64,000 nt of DNA from Nocardia bovistercoris (GTDB taxonomy: Bacteria; Actinomycetota; Actinomycetes; Mycobacteriales; Mycobacteriaceae). A program made the position numbers and the translations under genes. Shown piece by piece: positions 33,834 to 44,400 of this stretch; the first letter of the stretch is position 1, and the number at the start of each line of letters is the position of its first letter. The stretch spans positions 186,001 to 250,000 of the forward strand of contig NZ_JADMLG010000011.1 of the NCBI RefSeq assembly GCF_015674855.1, in the 5' to 3' direction. Below the pieces are notes generated by a model, which saw nothing but the letters and a program-made list of their open reading frames with translations, did not search any database and had not been told where the DNA came from.

Positions 33834-34146
33834 GGTCTCCACCGTGTCGAATGCGCTGCCCGAGAATACCTCTCGCCGAGTTGTCGGCATCCGTTCCGGC
33901 AGCGGGTGACGAATTCGTTTCCGCTGCGGTTCATTCGGACGGTCGGTCGGGGCGCATCCCGTGAAATCGAGCCGCGCAGAACAGGAACCGACCGGTCGAA
34001 TTTGCCGTACATCGTATGATCACCGGAGATCTTTCCGTCGAGTGGGCATTGTCACGCCGAAAATGTGGGTACTAGTGGGTAGTTCGTAGCGGCGGCAGGT
34101 GGCCGATGCTTTAATTCCGTGCATGGGGATCAGACGGTTACTCGTC
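33834..34146 (+). other. Gene-free region upstream of the response regulator
   Basis: I see no convincing gene. It should carry the promoter of the response-regulator operon. In-frame starts further left (GTG at 34099, ATG at 34123) could add about 16 or 8 residues to that protein. Confidence 0.4.
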
Positions 34147-34845
34147 ATGGCGGGCGTCGCCGTCACCGATCTGCCCGGCCCCTACGCCGCGCCGGGTACC
34201 GCTCGCCGGATCGGCATCGTGGAAGATCACCAGGCCGCGGCGGTCGGCTTGGCCGCCATGCTGTCCGACCAGCCCGATCTGACCGTCGCCGCGATCGCGC
34301 CGACGGTGCCCGCACTGCTTCGCCGGTCCGCCGAACTCGATCTCGCGATACTGGACCTGCGCCTCGCCGACGGCTCGAGTCCCCGGTCGAATGTGGAGAC
34401 CCTGCACGACCGGGGCATCCCGTGCCTGGTCCACACCTCGGGCGACTGGCGCGACCTGATCCGCTCCGCGGCCCGCGCGGGCGTGCTCGGGGTCGCGCTC
34501 AAGAGCGACCCCGCCGAGCGCACCATCGCGATGATCCGAGCCGCCGCGTCGGGCAAGCAGGTCGCCACGACCGCGTGGGCCTCGGCCATCGACAGCGACC
34601 CCGCCCTGACCAACATCAATCTGCCGCCGCGCCAGCGCGAAGTGCTCGAGCACTACGCCAACGGCGAGACCGCAGCCTCGGTCGCGCACAAACTCGGGCT
34701 GTCCGAACACACCGTCAACGACTACCTGAGCCGCATCCGACGGCGCTACGCCGAAGCCGGGCGACCGGTCCGTTCCCGAGTCGACCTCTACCGGGAGGCG
34801 AAAAGGGACGGCTACATCGGCGGTGGCGACCGACGGAATCGATGA
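34147..34845 (+). CDS. NarL/LuxR-type response regulator
   Basis: A 232-aa two-component regulator. The receiver domain has RIGIVEDHQAAAVG and phosphoacceptor Asp70 in LAILDLRLADG. The C-terminal HTH has LPPRQREVLEHYANGETAAS and LGLSEHTVNDYLSRIRRRYA. The start is uncertain; I took the ATG nearest to the receiver. The stop overlaps the ATG of the histidine kinase gene (ATGA), so they form a pair. An Asp is present at all key receiver positions I can see, so it should be phosphorylatable. Confidence 0.85.
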   Translation: MAGVAVTDLPGPYAAPGTARRIGIVEDHQAAAVGLAAMLSDQPDLTVAAIAPTVPALLRRSAELDLAILDLRLADGSSPRSNVETLHDRGIPCLVHTSGDWRDLIRSAARAGVLGVALKSDPAERTIAMIRAAASGKQVATTAWASAIDSDPALTNINLPPRQREVLEHYANGETAASVAHKLGLSEHTVNDYLSRIRRRYAEAGRPVRSRVDLYREAKRDGYIGGGDRRNR

Positions 34846-36041
34846 CCGACCGCGCCGCACTCGGCCACGACACCGCACGCGGTCACGACGCCGAACGACG
34901 CCTGGTGCGCGGCGCCTGCCTGTTCGTCGGATTCGGCGGCCTGTTCTACGCCCTGCTCACCACGCCGGTCGCGCTCGCCCAGCGGGACCTGGCCGTCCCG
35001 TGGTGGACCCCGCTCGCGCTCGCCGCGGTCTACGGCCCGGCCGCCGCGATCGCGCTCGCCGCCGCGCGTGCGCGATTCGACCTGGCCCGCGCGGGCGCGC
35101 TCGCCTTCGCCGCGGGCTATCTGCTCGCCGCCCTCAGTTGGGCGATCCTGCGCACCGGGACGACCGTTCCGCACGAGGAATCGCTGTGGATCACCTGGAT
35201 TCCCGGACTGCCCGCGGTCGCGATGTGCGTGTTCTGGCGGGTGACGCCGTTCTGCTATCTGGTCGCGGCGGCCGCGGTGAGCCAACTCGACGCCGCGTTG
35301 GCCCGAGGTCCGGCGGCCTATCCGGTGCTGCCGGAATTCCTTTTCGCGGTGGCCTATTCGGCGCTGCCGTGTGCGGCCTGCGTGGTGCTGATCCGGATCG
35401 GGCGAACCCTCGACCGGACCGCGCACGAGGTGCGCGCCAAGGCCGTCACCACCGCGGAGGCGAAGGCACGGCGTTTCGAGCGCCGTCGATTCGACGCACT
35501 CACCCACGACTGGGTGCTCGCGACGCTGTTGCAGGCCTCGCGCACTCCCAACAACCCTGTCCTGACCCACCACGCCGACATCACCCTCGGCGATCTCGAG
35601 CGGCTGCGCGCAGGCCTGCCCGCCCGCGACAATCTCGACCTCGACCAGGTGGCCGCCACCGTGCGCGCGGCCGTCGCCGACATCGACGATTCGGTCCCGC
35701 TCTCGATCGATGTCGACAGCGCGGCCTTCACCGTGCCGAGCGATGTCGCCGCGGCGCTGGCCGCCGCGGTGTCGGAGGCGCTGCGCAACTGGCAACGCCA
35801 CGCCGGGTGGCCGGGGCGCGAGGCCGCCTGCGAGGTGGAGCTCACCGCCGACGACCGCGCACTGCGCGTCGACATCGTCGACGACGGAGTCGGATTCGAC
35901 CCGGGATCGGTGCCGTCCAACCGGCTCGGCCTGCGCGCGGGCATCACCGACCGGCTCACCGAATTCCCCGGCGGTTGGGCCGAAATCGACTCGGCCCCCG
36001 GCCGCGGCTGCCGGATCAGCGCGGGCTGGGCCGCGCCGTGA
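34842..36041 (+). CDS. Membrane sensor histidine kinase
   Basis: A 399-aa kinase partner of the preceding response regulator. It has about six N-terminal helices and little extracytoplasmic sequence, then a short dimerisation region with His222 in FDALTHDWVLATLL, a divergent version of the HisKA_3 motif. The ATPase domain has N-box SEALRNWQRHAG and G1 box DDGVGFDPGS. The usual HisKA_3 RxLHD pattern is altered, so the phosphorylated His is inferred. The ATG overlaps the regulator stop, and the stop overlaps the next gene start. Confidence 0.85.
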   Translation: MTDRAALGHDTARGHDAERRLVRGACLFVGFGGLFYALLTTPVALAQRDLAVPWWTPLALAAVYGPAAAIALAAARARFDLARAGALAFAAGYLLAALSWAILRTGTTVPHEESLWITWIPGLPAVAMCVFWRVTPFCYLVAAAAVSQLDAALARGPAAYPVLPEFLFAVAYSALPCAACVVLIRIGRTLDRTAHEVRAKAVTTAEAKARRFERRRFDALTHDWVLATLLQASRTPNNPVLTHHADITLGDLERLRAGLPARDNLDLDQVAATVRAAVADIDDSVPLSIDVDSAAFTVPSDVAAALAAAVSEALRNWQRHAGWPGREAACEVELTADDRALRVDIVDDGVGFDPGSVPSNRLGLRAGITDRLTEFPGGWAEIDSAPGRGCRISAGWAAP

Positions 36042-37069
36042 CCGTCGACGACGACGTCCGCGACATCCTCGGCATCCGCACCGTCGGCGCCTGGCTGCTT
36101 TCGCTGTTCTTCGCGGCGGCGGTGCTCGCCATGGCCGCCGGATCCACCGACGGCGTGCGCGATGCCAGGTTCACGGCGCTGGCGGCGGTGCTCGTCCTGT
36201 TCGCGGGCCTCGGCATCCTCGTCGCGCCCGGGGATCCGATACCCGCGCGTTTCGCGGTGCCCGTCGCGGCGGCCGCGCCGCTCAGCGCGGGCCTCGCGCT
36301 GTGGCAGCTGCCGGTGCCGATGGCCGGATCCACACAGATCTGGTTCCTCGGCGCGGCCTCGGCCTATCTCAACTTCCTGTGTGTGCGCGGCGCGTCACGC
36401 TGGGCGTGGCTCGGACTGATCGGGCAGATCCTCACCTGCGCGCTGTGGACCGCGACCACGGGACAGGGCGTAATCACCGGCGTCGGCTTCTCTTTCATCA
36501 ATGTCACCCCGCTGCTCATGGCGACCTTCTTCGCCCGCGTGATCCGGCCGATCGCGCAGGAAGTGCTCACGCTGCGCCGCGCGGACACCGAACGCGCCGC
36601 CGCCGAGGCCGCCGCGTGCGCCGCGCAGCAGGAACGCGACCGCCGCGTGGCACGCCTCGATCGCATCGCGCGACCGCTGCTCGAGACCATCGCCTCCGGG
36701 CGCCCGCTCAGCACCGCCGAACAGGCCGAGTGCCGCCTGGTCGAGGCCGAACTCCGCGACGACATCCTCGGCGGAGTCATGATGGACGCGACGGTGGCGA
36801 CCGCGGCCCGTTCGGCCCGCGAACGCGGAGTCACCGTCGTGCTCGACGACGGCGGCGGCCTCGACGAGGTCCCACACGCGCTCCGGCAACATGTGCGCAT
36901 CGTCGTGCGCGACGCACTCGACTACGCGGAGGGCGGCACCATCACCGCGCGGGTGCTGCCGCCGGGACGCGCGAGCCTGATCTCGATTCTGTTGCGCGAC
37001 AATGAAGAATTGCGCATCGAGGTCGAGGCGAACGGGGAGGTGCGGTCCGATCTCGACGATCGAAGTTGA
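36038..37069 (+). CDS. Degenerate kinase-like membrane partner
   Basis: A 343-aa protein with six hydrophobic segments up to about residue 175 and a cytoplasmic helical part rich in Arg, Glu and Ala (TERAAAEAAACAAQQERDRR). A C-terminal domain in the position of an ATPase follows, but it lacks the DxGxG and N-box residues. The GTG start overlaps the kinase stop. It looks like a paralogue of the kinase that has lost catalysis and may act as a co-sensor or heterodimer partner. Confidence 0.7.
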   Translation: MTVDDDVRDILGIRTVGAWLLSLFFAAAVLAMAAGSTDGVRDARFTALAAVLVLFAGLGILVAPGDPIPARFAVPVAAAAPLSAGLALWQLPVPMAGSTQIWFLGAASAYLNFLCVRGASRWAWLGLIGQILTCALWTATTGQGVITGVGFSFINVTPLLMATFFARVIRPIAQEVLTLRRADTERAAAEAAACAAQQERDRRVARLDRIARPLLETIASGRPLSTAEQAECRLVEAELRDDILGGVMMDATVATAARSARERGVTVVLDDGGGLDEVPHALRQHVRIVVRDALDYAEGGTITARVLPPGRASLISILLRDNEELRIEVEANGEVRSDLDDRS

Positions 37070-37247
37070 TACGCGACGCTAATGATGCCCCCGGACTCGA
37101 GGGCCGAGATCCACGGGCAGATAACCGGGGAATGTTTTTGAGAGGAAACCGCTCCTATATTCGGAAGGCATTCGGTTATCGGTCCGCAACTTTCGGGGAG
37201 GCGTGGCATCGGAGCCGTCCGACCACCGAGCGAAGCGGAGACCTCCG

Positions 37248-37520
37248 ATGACCGCACCCGAGTTCCAGCCCGAGCCGCACCCCGTCCGGTGGCGCGACCC
37301 GCACCTGTCGACCCGGGAGCGCGAAGTGCTGCTCGCGTGGGTCACCTGCGATTCCAAAACCCTTGTGGCCAAACGCCTCTACCTGTCGGTCGGCACGGTC
37401 AACACCCACATCACCCGCATCAGGGCCAAGTACGACGCGGTGGGGCGCAACGCGAGCACCAAGGCCGCCCTCGTGGCTCGCGCCCTCCAGGACGGTCTGA
37501 TCGAGCTCGACGCGCTGTGA
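37248..37520 (+). CDS. Stand-alone LuxR-type HTH protein, 90 aa
   Basis: Consists almost only of a LuxR/NarL DNA-binding domain: LSTREREVLLAWVTCDSKTL followed by AKRLYLSVGTVNTHITRIRA. There is no receiver or ligand domain. GGAG lies seven bases before the ATG. It follows the two-component genes on the same strand after 178 bp and may modulate the same targets. A strong terminator follows. Confidence 0.85.
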   Translation: MTAPEFQPEPHPVRWRDPHLSTREREVLLAWVTCDSKTLVAKRLYLSVGTVNTHITRIRAKYDAVGRNASTKAALVARALQDGLIELDAL

Positions 37521-37563
37521 GGACCGCGCGTTGTCCCGAACCGCCGCCACCGACGCTAACAAT

Positions 37564-37602
37564 GCCCGTCCGCCGTCGATATCCACCGATCGGCGGACGG
37601 GC
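37564..37602 (+). terminator. Hairpin terminator after the LuxR-type gene
   Basis: GCCCGTCCGCCG, a 15-nt loop and CGGCGGACGGGC form a perfect 12-bp stem 43 nt past the stop, closing the two-component cluster. Confidence 0.75.
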
Positions 37603-37792
37603 GCCGCGACGTTGTCGCGCGTTCGACCGACAGACAACGTAACCGATTCGTGACACCGTTTCGTTTCGCGGGTGAACGATTTCGAACCTCCCGCGTGACA
37701 GCGCGCCATCGTACCGACCAGTTGCGCTCGAGCACGATTTCGGGCATTGATTGATCCGAACTCGGTCGCAGGCGCCAAGGAGTCGCGACCGC

Positions 37793-38230
37793 ATGCGGAA
37801 GGTGTTGGGACCGATCGTGAACCGTCGACCGTCGTACGAGGTGGCCGTATCGGCCTCGGCCCTCAGCGATCTGATCATGGCGGTGCACGCGGTCGCGGAC
37901 CGGTCGGGCGGCCTATCGGGCCGCCGTTGGCGCTTCGGCAACGTCGTCGGCATCGGCGCACCCCAGGTGCGCGACCTCACCCTCGCCGCGGCCGGGGCCA
38001 AACACGCGATCGAGCGCAAGACCGTCGCGGCCATCACCGTCGCCGCGCATCGCCGCATCGCCGTCGACGTGGTGTTCACCCTCGACGACCGCACCGCCAC
38101 CGCCCAATTCCACTGCGCCACCGGCGGCGCGGAATCGGAGTCGCCGGAGACGGCGTGGGCGGAGTACCTCGCGACGACCACCTGCGAAGCGCTCGCCGCC
38201 ACCGACATCACCCCCACCCTCTCGCGCTGA
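37793..38230 (+). CDS. Hypothetical protein, 145 aa
   Basis: An intact frame with AAGGAG ten bases before the ATG. The protein looks soluble alpha/beta (VSASALSDLIMAVHAVADRS; IAVDVVFTLDDRTATAQFHC) with Cys residues near the C-terminus. No family is recognised. It lies between the LuxR-type terminator and the start of the large GTPase cluster and could belong to either. Confidence 0.6.
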   Translation: MRKVLGPIVNRRPSYEVAVSASALSDLIMAVHAVADRSGGLSGRRWRFGNVVGIGAPQVRDLTLAAAGAKHAIERKTVAAITVAAHRRIAVDVVFTLDDRTATAQFHCATGGAESESPETAWAEYLATTTCEALAATDITPTLSR

Positions 38231-38401
38231 CCGCCGCCCGCCGCGCCGTCATCCGTTCGAAGGACACGTCGACTCCCCTACCAGCGCCGTATCACCCTGT
38301 CGGGCATTGTCATTCATTCGCACGATAAACAGCCGACACCGGTCTCCATATTCTTGGTCGACTCAATGGCACACGACTCGAACCGAGTTGGAGAAAAACC
38401 G

Positions 38402-38869
38402 GTGGCATCTCCGCCCGGACCGAAAGGTCCTTTCGACTACAGCGAATACCGCACGCGCAGAACGGATTTCTCGAACGCGGCGAACAGTGACGCGCCGACG
38501 ACGCGCAGCACCGTCTTCGACGAACCCACCGCGCGCGTCAATTCCTCGCTGTCGGAATCGCTGTCGCTGTCGGAAGGCAAGCCGCCGGTGCACTGGCTGC
38601 TCGCGGCCGCGCTCGGCGTCGCGGTCGGACTGGTGATCGCGGTGAGCGAGGGCCGTTCCGCCCTCGCGGCGGCGGCCTGGTTGCTGACCGGCCCGCTCGC
38701 GCTCGGCCTGCTCGCCGTGTACACCCGCGCCGACCTCGTGCAGCGCGCCCGATTCAGCTACCGGCCGACGGCCCTCGCGGGCATCCTCTACGCGGCGGTA
38801 CTCGCGGGCGCCGCCATCGGCGTCCTGCTCAGCGGATGGCATTTCGCGGATTGGTTGGCGCGCCGGTGA
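38402..38869 (+). CDS. First gene of the GTPase/vWA cluster: small membrane protein
   Basis: A 155-aa protein with a hydrophilic Ser/Thr/Arg-rich N-terminal 60 residues and three hydrophobic helices (VHWLLAAALGVAVGLVIAVS; AAAAWLLTGPLALGLLAVYT; LAGILYAAVLAGAAIGVLLS). The GTG start was chosen for GGAG eight bases upstream; an ATG 36 bases earlier has no ribosome site. Its stop overlaps the GTG of the vWA gene, which ties it to the cluster. Probably a membrane anchor or accessory for the complex. Confidence 0.7.
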   Translation: MASPPGPKGPFDYSEYRTRRTDFSNAANSDAPTTRSTVFDEPTARVNSSLSESLSLSEGKPPVHWLLAAALGVAVGLVIAVSEGRSALAAAAWLLTGPLALGLLAVYTRADLVQRARFSYRPTALAGILYAAVLAGAAIGVLLSGWHFADWLARR

Positions 38870-41379
38870 GACAACGAATCCGTCGGGTCGCCGCGGTGAT
38901 CGCGATCGCGCTGGCCTCGGTGCTGCTGCCCGGCCCCGCCGCCCCCGCCCAGCCCCAGAACACCTCGGCGGTGGTCGATTTCGGCGCCTGCCTGTCGGGT
39001 CAGCAGCGCGGCGACCTGCTGCTGCTGCTCGACGAGTCGCGCAGCCTCATGACCTCCGACCCCGACGCCGCGAGGGTGCCCGCCGCGCAGCGTCTGCTCC
39101 AGGAACTCACCGAGTGGACCGCCAATTCGCTCATTCGCCTCGACGTGGCGGTGGCCGGGTTCGGCGACGAGTACACCACACACCACGACTGGGTCACCCT
39201 CGACCGCGCGTCGCTGCCCGGGCTCGACGCCGCGATCGCGGGGGCGCGCGACCGCACCAAGGCGGGCGCCACCGACTACGGTCTGGCACTGCGCGAGGCC
39301 CACCGATCGCTGGTCGGCCATCGCGGCGACCGGAATCCGGCGACCTGTCGCGCCGTCGCGTGGTTCACCGACGGCGAACTCGATTTCAGCACGCCTGCCG
39401 ATCCGACCGCGCGCATCGAGGCAACCAAGACCTCGATCTGCCGTCCCGGCGGCACCGCCGACCTGCTCAGGGCCACCGGCATCCGCACCTTCGCGATCGG
39501 ATTGGCGGGCGGCGGACAGCGACCGGACTTCGGTCTGCTCTCCGCCATCGCCACCGGCGCCGCGGACCCGCACACGACGTGCGGCGACATCAAGACACCG
39601 CGCCCCGGCGAGTTCTACCTCGCCACCGACATCGGGGACCTGCTCGCCCAGTTCACCAAGATCGCCACCGGCGGCACCAGGGTGGCCACATCGGGACCGG
39701 CGTGTCGCGCCGGCATCCGCACCGAATGCGAACATCGCTTCGTACTCGACAACTCCATCCGCGGAGTGAAGATCGAGGCCGACGCGGGCGCGGCGGGTCT
39801 CACCCCGACGCTGGTGGCCCCCGACGGCTCCCGCGTCACCATCGACAGCGTCGGCTCGGGTTCGACCACCATCGGCGGCGTCCCGCTCACCTACCGCTGG
39901 ACCTCGGAGAACAAGCTGTCGTTCACCATGGCCAGAACCGCGGGCGCGCAGTGGCGCGGCGCGTGGGCCTTCGCCTTCGTGGACAAGCGGGTCAGCGGGG
40001 CGGAGGTCATGACCACCTCGCGCATCACCATCTACGGCGACCTCGTGCCGACCTGGACCGAGAAGGCCGAGCGCAAACTGCACGCCGAGGAGCGCACACG
40101 GCTGCGTTTCGGCATCGCCGACCGCGAGGGCAAGGCCGTGAAGATCGCCGATGTCGAAGGGACGGCGCAGCTCTCGGTGTCGATCATCGACAACACGGGC
40201 GTCACCCACGAGATCGCCGCCGGGCTGGACAAGAGCAAGCTGGCGAGTCCGGTCGAGGTGGATCTCACCGAGATCGGTCCCGGCCCGGCCACCCTGCGCC
40301 TGGCGCTCGCCATCACCACCGCGCCCTCCGGCGACATCGCAGGCACCGCGCTCACCCCGGAGCCGCTGGATATCCCGCTCACGATCGCGCCGCCGATCGA
40401 CGTGCCCGAACTCGCCCCCCTCGATTTCGGAACCCTCGAGGGCGCGGGCGAATTCAAGGCGACGGTGCAGGTCACCGGCACCGGCTGCGTGTGGCTGCCC
40501 GCCGACCGGCCCGCCGTCTTCAAGACCCGCCCCGAGGATGTCGGCACGCTCGAACTGCGCGGCGCTGGCCCCGACGGGGCCTCGGGCTGCGCCCCCGGCG
40601 TGGCCGCGCGGGCGATCCCGGTGACGCTGCGCATCGAGAACGCGGCCAACGGCGTGGTCAGCGGTGTCCTTCCGGTCACCGCCACGCGCGCCGAGAACCC
40701 CGCCGCCACTGTCACCGTCGAGGTGCCCTTCCGCGCCGAGATCCAGAAACCGCCGGACAAGCCCATCTACTGGTTGACCCTCGCGCTTACCGTCCTGCTC
40801 GGCCCCGGAATCCCGATACTGCTGCTCTACCTGCTGAAATGGCTGACCACCCGTATCCCGGCACAGTCGCTCAAAGCACAGCGGTTCCCGGTGCGGGTCA
40901 GAGGTTCGGTGCTGCACCGCGACGGCAGGCCGTTCGCCCTTCGCCCCGACGATCTCGTGCACAGCGTCCCCGAACTGCACCGGTCGGCGCGGCGGATCAC
41001 CCTCGACGGCATACAGATCCAGGCGCGCGGTGGATGGTCGCCGATCGGGCTCGGCCGTGTGGTCGCCGCCGCGCCCGGCATGGTCGGCGCCTCCAACGCC
41101 GAGCATCCCACCGACGCCGGAGGCAACGCCCTGCTGCCGCTGCACCTGCACTCGTCCTGGTTCGTGCTGTGCGATCCGAGCGGGCCCGCCGACGAGGCGA
41201 CCCTGGTCCTGCTGGTCAGCGGCGAAGCCAGTGCGTCGCAGCGGACCGCGTTGGTGGCCGACGCCCGCGACCGCGGCGCCGCCCGTATCGCCACCCTGCT
41301 CGCCGAACACGGACGGACGGGCGCGAGCGATTCGACGCCGACACGCGCCGAAGTCCCGGAGAACCCGTTCGCCCGATGA
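38866..41379 (+). CDS. Membrane-anchored von Willebrand A domain protein
   Basis: An 837-aa exported protein with signal peptide VRQRIRRVAAVIAIALASVL. The vWA domain has a complete metal-ion (MIDAS) set: Asp56, Ser58 and Ser60 in LLDESRSLM, Thr136, and Asp169 in FTDGELDF. Several beta-sandwich-like segments with paired Cys follow (ATSGPACRAGIRTECEHRFV). A helix at about 634-660 and an inside C-terminal domain of about 175 residues complete it. The GTG start overlaps the previous stop. The vWA domain is outside the cell, so it can present or bind a ligand while the tail contacts cytoplasmic partners encoded next. Confidence 0.85.
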   Translation: MRQRIRRVAAVIAIALASVLLPGPAAPAQPQNTSAVVDFGACLSGQQRGDLLLLLDESRSLMTSDPDAARVPAAQRLLQELTEWTANSLIRLDVAVAGFGDEYTTHHDWVTLDRASLPGLDAAIAGARDRTKAGATDYGLALREAHRSLVGHRGDRNPATCRAVAWFTDGELDFSTPADPTARIEATKTSICRPGGTADLLRATGIRTFAIGLAGGGQRPDFGLLSAIATGAADPHTTCGDIKTPRPGEFYLATDIGDLLAQFTKIATGGTRVATSGPACRAGIRTECEHRFVLDNSIRGVKIEADAGAAGLTPTLVAPDGSRVTIDSVGSGSTTIGGVPLTYRWTSENKLSFTMARTAGAQWRGAWAFAFVDKRVSGAEVMTTSRITIYGDLVPTWTEKAERKLHAEERTRLRFGIADREGKAVKIADVEGTAQLSVSIIDNTGVTHEIAAGLDKSKLASPVEVDLTEIGPGPATLRLALAITTAPSGDIAGTALTPEPLDIPLTIAPPIDVPELAPLDFGTLEGAGEFKATVQVTGTGCVWLPADRPAVFKTRPEDVGTLELRGAGPDGASGCAPGVAARAIPVTLRIENAANGVVSGVLPVTATRAENPAATVTVEVPFRAEIQKPPDKPIYWLTLALTVLLGPGIPILLLYLLKWLTTRIPAQSLKAQRFPVRVRGSVLHRDGRPFALRPDDLVHSVPELHRSARRITLDGIQIQARGGWSPIGLGRVVAAAPGMVGASNAEHPTDAGGNALLPLHLHSSWFVLCDPSGPADEATLVLLVSGEASASQRTALVADARDRGAARIATLLAEHGRTGASDSTPTRAEVPENPFAR

Positions 41380-41419
41380 CCCTTTCCATGCCTCAGGCAC
41401 CCCGAATGAAGGAATCCCA

Positions 41420-44400
41420 GTGAGACGCTTCCTCGTCGTCGGCTGCGGCGGCTCCGGCGCCGTCACCCTCGCGTACATGATGGATCAGCTGCGCTCGGAC
41501 CTCGCCAAGGTCGGCGTGAACTCCATTCCCAGCGGCTGGCAGTTCGTCAGCATCGACGTGCCGAGCGCGCCCGGCGGCCTGCCGAGGGGACTGCGCGACG
41601 TGCGCGACGACCGGAACGGGGACTACTTCGGCGCCGCGCCGCAGGGCGAGCGGTACGGCGTCCTCGACAACGCGCTCAGTCATCAACTGAGCCAACGCAA
41701 CAAGCTCGACACCATCGCGACCTGGGCGCCCCGCGATCCGCGCGCGGTGCCGGTTCCGGTCACCAACGGCGCAGGCCAGTACCGCGCGGTCGGGCGGATG
41801 ATCACGCTGAACCAGGCCGCGGGCATCTCGCAGCGCCTCAAGCTGGCCTGGGAGCGCCTGACCACCAACGACACCGCCACCGAGATGCGCGAGCTGTCCT
41901 TCCCCGGCAGCGGCGCGTACAACCACGAGGCGTCCCCGCTGGTGCTCGTTGTCTCGTCCATGGCGGGCGGGTCGGGCGCCTCCATGACGCTCGACGTGTG
42001 CAGGCTGCTCACCCAGGTCGACCGCGGCCCCGACCCGCGCACGATCGGCGTGTTCATGGTCACCGCCGACGTGTTCGACCACCTCGGCCCGACCGCGACC
42101 TCGGGGGTGAAGGCCAATTCCCTTGCCATGCTCGGCGAGATCATCGCGGGCCAACTCGGGTCGGCCTGTGACCACGACGTCGACCTGCTGACCGCGCTCG
42201 GCGAGCAGCGCGGCGCGGGCGAGCCGGTCCCGTTCGCGCGGGTCTTCCCGGTCAGCCGCACCATGGGCGCGGAGGGCACCCCGTTCGGGGACGGCACCCA
42301 GTCCGCGATCTACCGCGGCCTGGCCCGCGGGCTGTCCGGACTCATGATGAGCGACACCGCCTCCAACCAGTTCGTCGAATACGACCTCACCAACGCCGCG
42401 GCGGGCATCGCGGGCGAACGCGAATTCGTCGGCTGGGGCGCGCAGTACTGGAACAACCTGCCGTGGGGCAGTTTCGGGTTCTCCAGCCTGAGCATGGGCC
42501 GCGACCGCTACGGCGAGTACGCCGCGCAGCGGCTGGCGCGCAGCTGCGTCGACGTCCTGCTCGACGGACACGCCGACCCGAGCAGCCGCGCCTCCGACGA
42601 CCAGCAGATCGACGCCATCCTCGACCACCAATGGTCGACGGTGTTGCGCCGCACCGGACTCGGCACCTTCGACGCGCAGGATTCGAGCGTGATGGACTGG
42701 CTGACCACCGTCCTGCTCCCGCCCGCCGACCTGGTCCCGATGGTCGACCATGTGGTGCGCACCGTGCTGCGCCCGGCGATCCCGGCCGCCGACGGCCGCC
42801 ACGCCAAGCAGTGGGTGCCCGACGTGCATCGCGCGCTCAGCGACGAGGAACTGCGCAAACGGCTGCGCAAGGCCGCCAACCGATGGGCCGACGTGCACGC
42901 CTTCATCTGGTATCCGGCGATGGTCGCGGCCATCGAGGCCGAGATCTCCGAAGCCGTCGCGGCGATCGGGCTGCCCTACGCCACCGCCATGCGCAACCGC
43001 TTCGCCGCGCACTTCGCCGACTACCTGCGTCCCGGCGCCGAGGATCTGGCCAAACTCATTCCCTCCGACATCACGGATCTGCCGCGCGATGCCAGGAAGC
43101 GGATCAACGACCTGCGCGGGCAGATCCGACTGGGTGAACCGGTCGTGAAGGCGCTGGTCGACGATCTGCGCCCGCGCATCGAACAGCAGATCATGGCGGC
43201 GCTGTCGGGCAAGGTCGCCGCCATCGCCGCGGCGATCGTGCCGGAGATGCTCAATCCGCTGCTCGAGGCCATGAACGAACCGCAGACCCAGCTGCGCAAC
43301 GCCCGCCGCAGGCCGGAATCGGATGTGGGACTGGCGACCCTGGCCACCGATCAGTACGCGGCGTGGCCGACCGACGACGCCATCGTGCCGAAACGCTTCG
43401 TGCAGGCCAACAACGAGGTGATGCTCACCACGTCCACCGAATTCGCCGAACAATACGGCCGTGACCTGCCGCGCGCGGTGGTCGAGGAAGGCGCGGCGCC
43501 GCCGCCCCTCGCTACCGCGGTGCGCACCGCGACCAGGACCGTGATCACCGGACTGTGGAGCACCATCGACGGCACCGAGGCGCCCGGGGTGCGCGAACCG
43601 CTGATCCAGCGCACCGCCGACTGGCGTCCCAAGGTGTTCGTCGTCGACCCGACCACCGACGAACAACTGCCCCCGCCCTCGACCGCGCGCTACGACCTGC
43701 GCCTCGGCTCCGGCGAGATCCTGCACCGCGCAAGGGCTTTCGTCGCGCGCACCGGGGAGTCCTTCGACCGCTTCATCCAGGTCAGCCTGCGCGAGTTCGT
43801 CTCCGACCGCCGCGAACGCGAATCGGTGCTCGCGCAACGACGCGACCTCGTGGTGTCCCGCTTCGTAGACGCGCTGCGGCTGGCCAGGCCGCTGACCAAT
43901 GTCAACAACGACGCGCTCTCGGTGCTGCATCCGCGCGAGACGCTGAGCTTCCGCTTCAAGTTCTCCGAGATCCCGTTCGCGGACATGTCGATCGCGCAGA
44001 CCCTGAAGGCCACCATCACCAGCGACACCGCGATGGCGTTCACGGTGCCGATCGCCTTCGACGGCGCGCTCAGCAACGAGGACGGCCTGACCCGCATCGA
44101 CCTGTTCGGTTCCTTCCCGAACTACTCGCCGCTGGTATTCGGTTCGGTGCTCGACCCCGCCGCCCGCCAATGGGATCGCTCCAACAAGTCGCAGCGCATC
44201 GAGTTCTGGAAGTGGCGGCGCGCCAGGCCGCTGCCCGCCGCGCTGCCCATGCACGACGCCGAACGCCGGGCTATGGTCGCGGGCTGGTTCCTCGGCCTCG
44301 GACTCGGCCTGCTGCGGCTGCCCGCCCCGCCGCACGACCAACCGGTCCGGGTCTGGGATATCGCCGACGGCAGGTGGCGCGACTTCCCGCACCCCATGCT

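Noticed and set aside
38788..41478. Long minus-strand open frame opposite the exported vWA gene
   Set aside because: Same antisense effect; the plus strand has a signal peptide and MIDAS residues.
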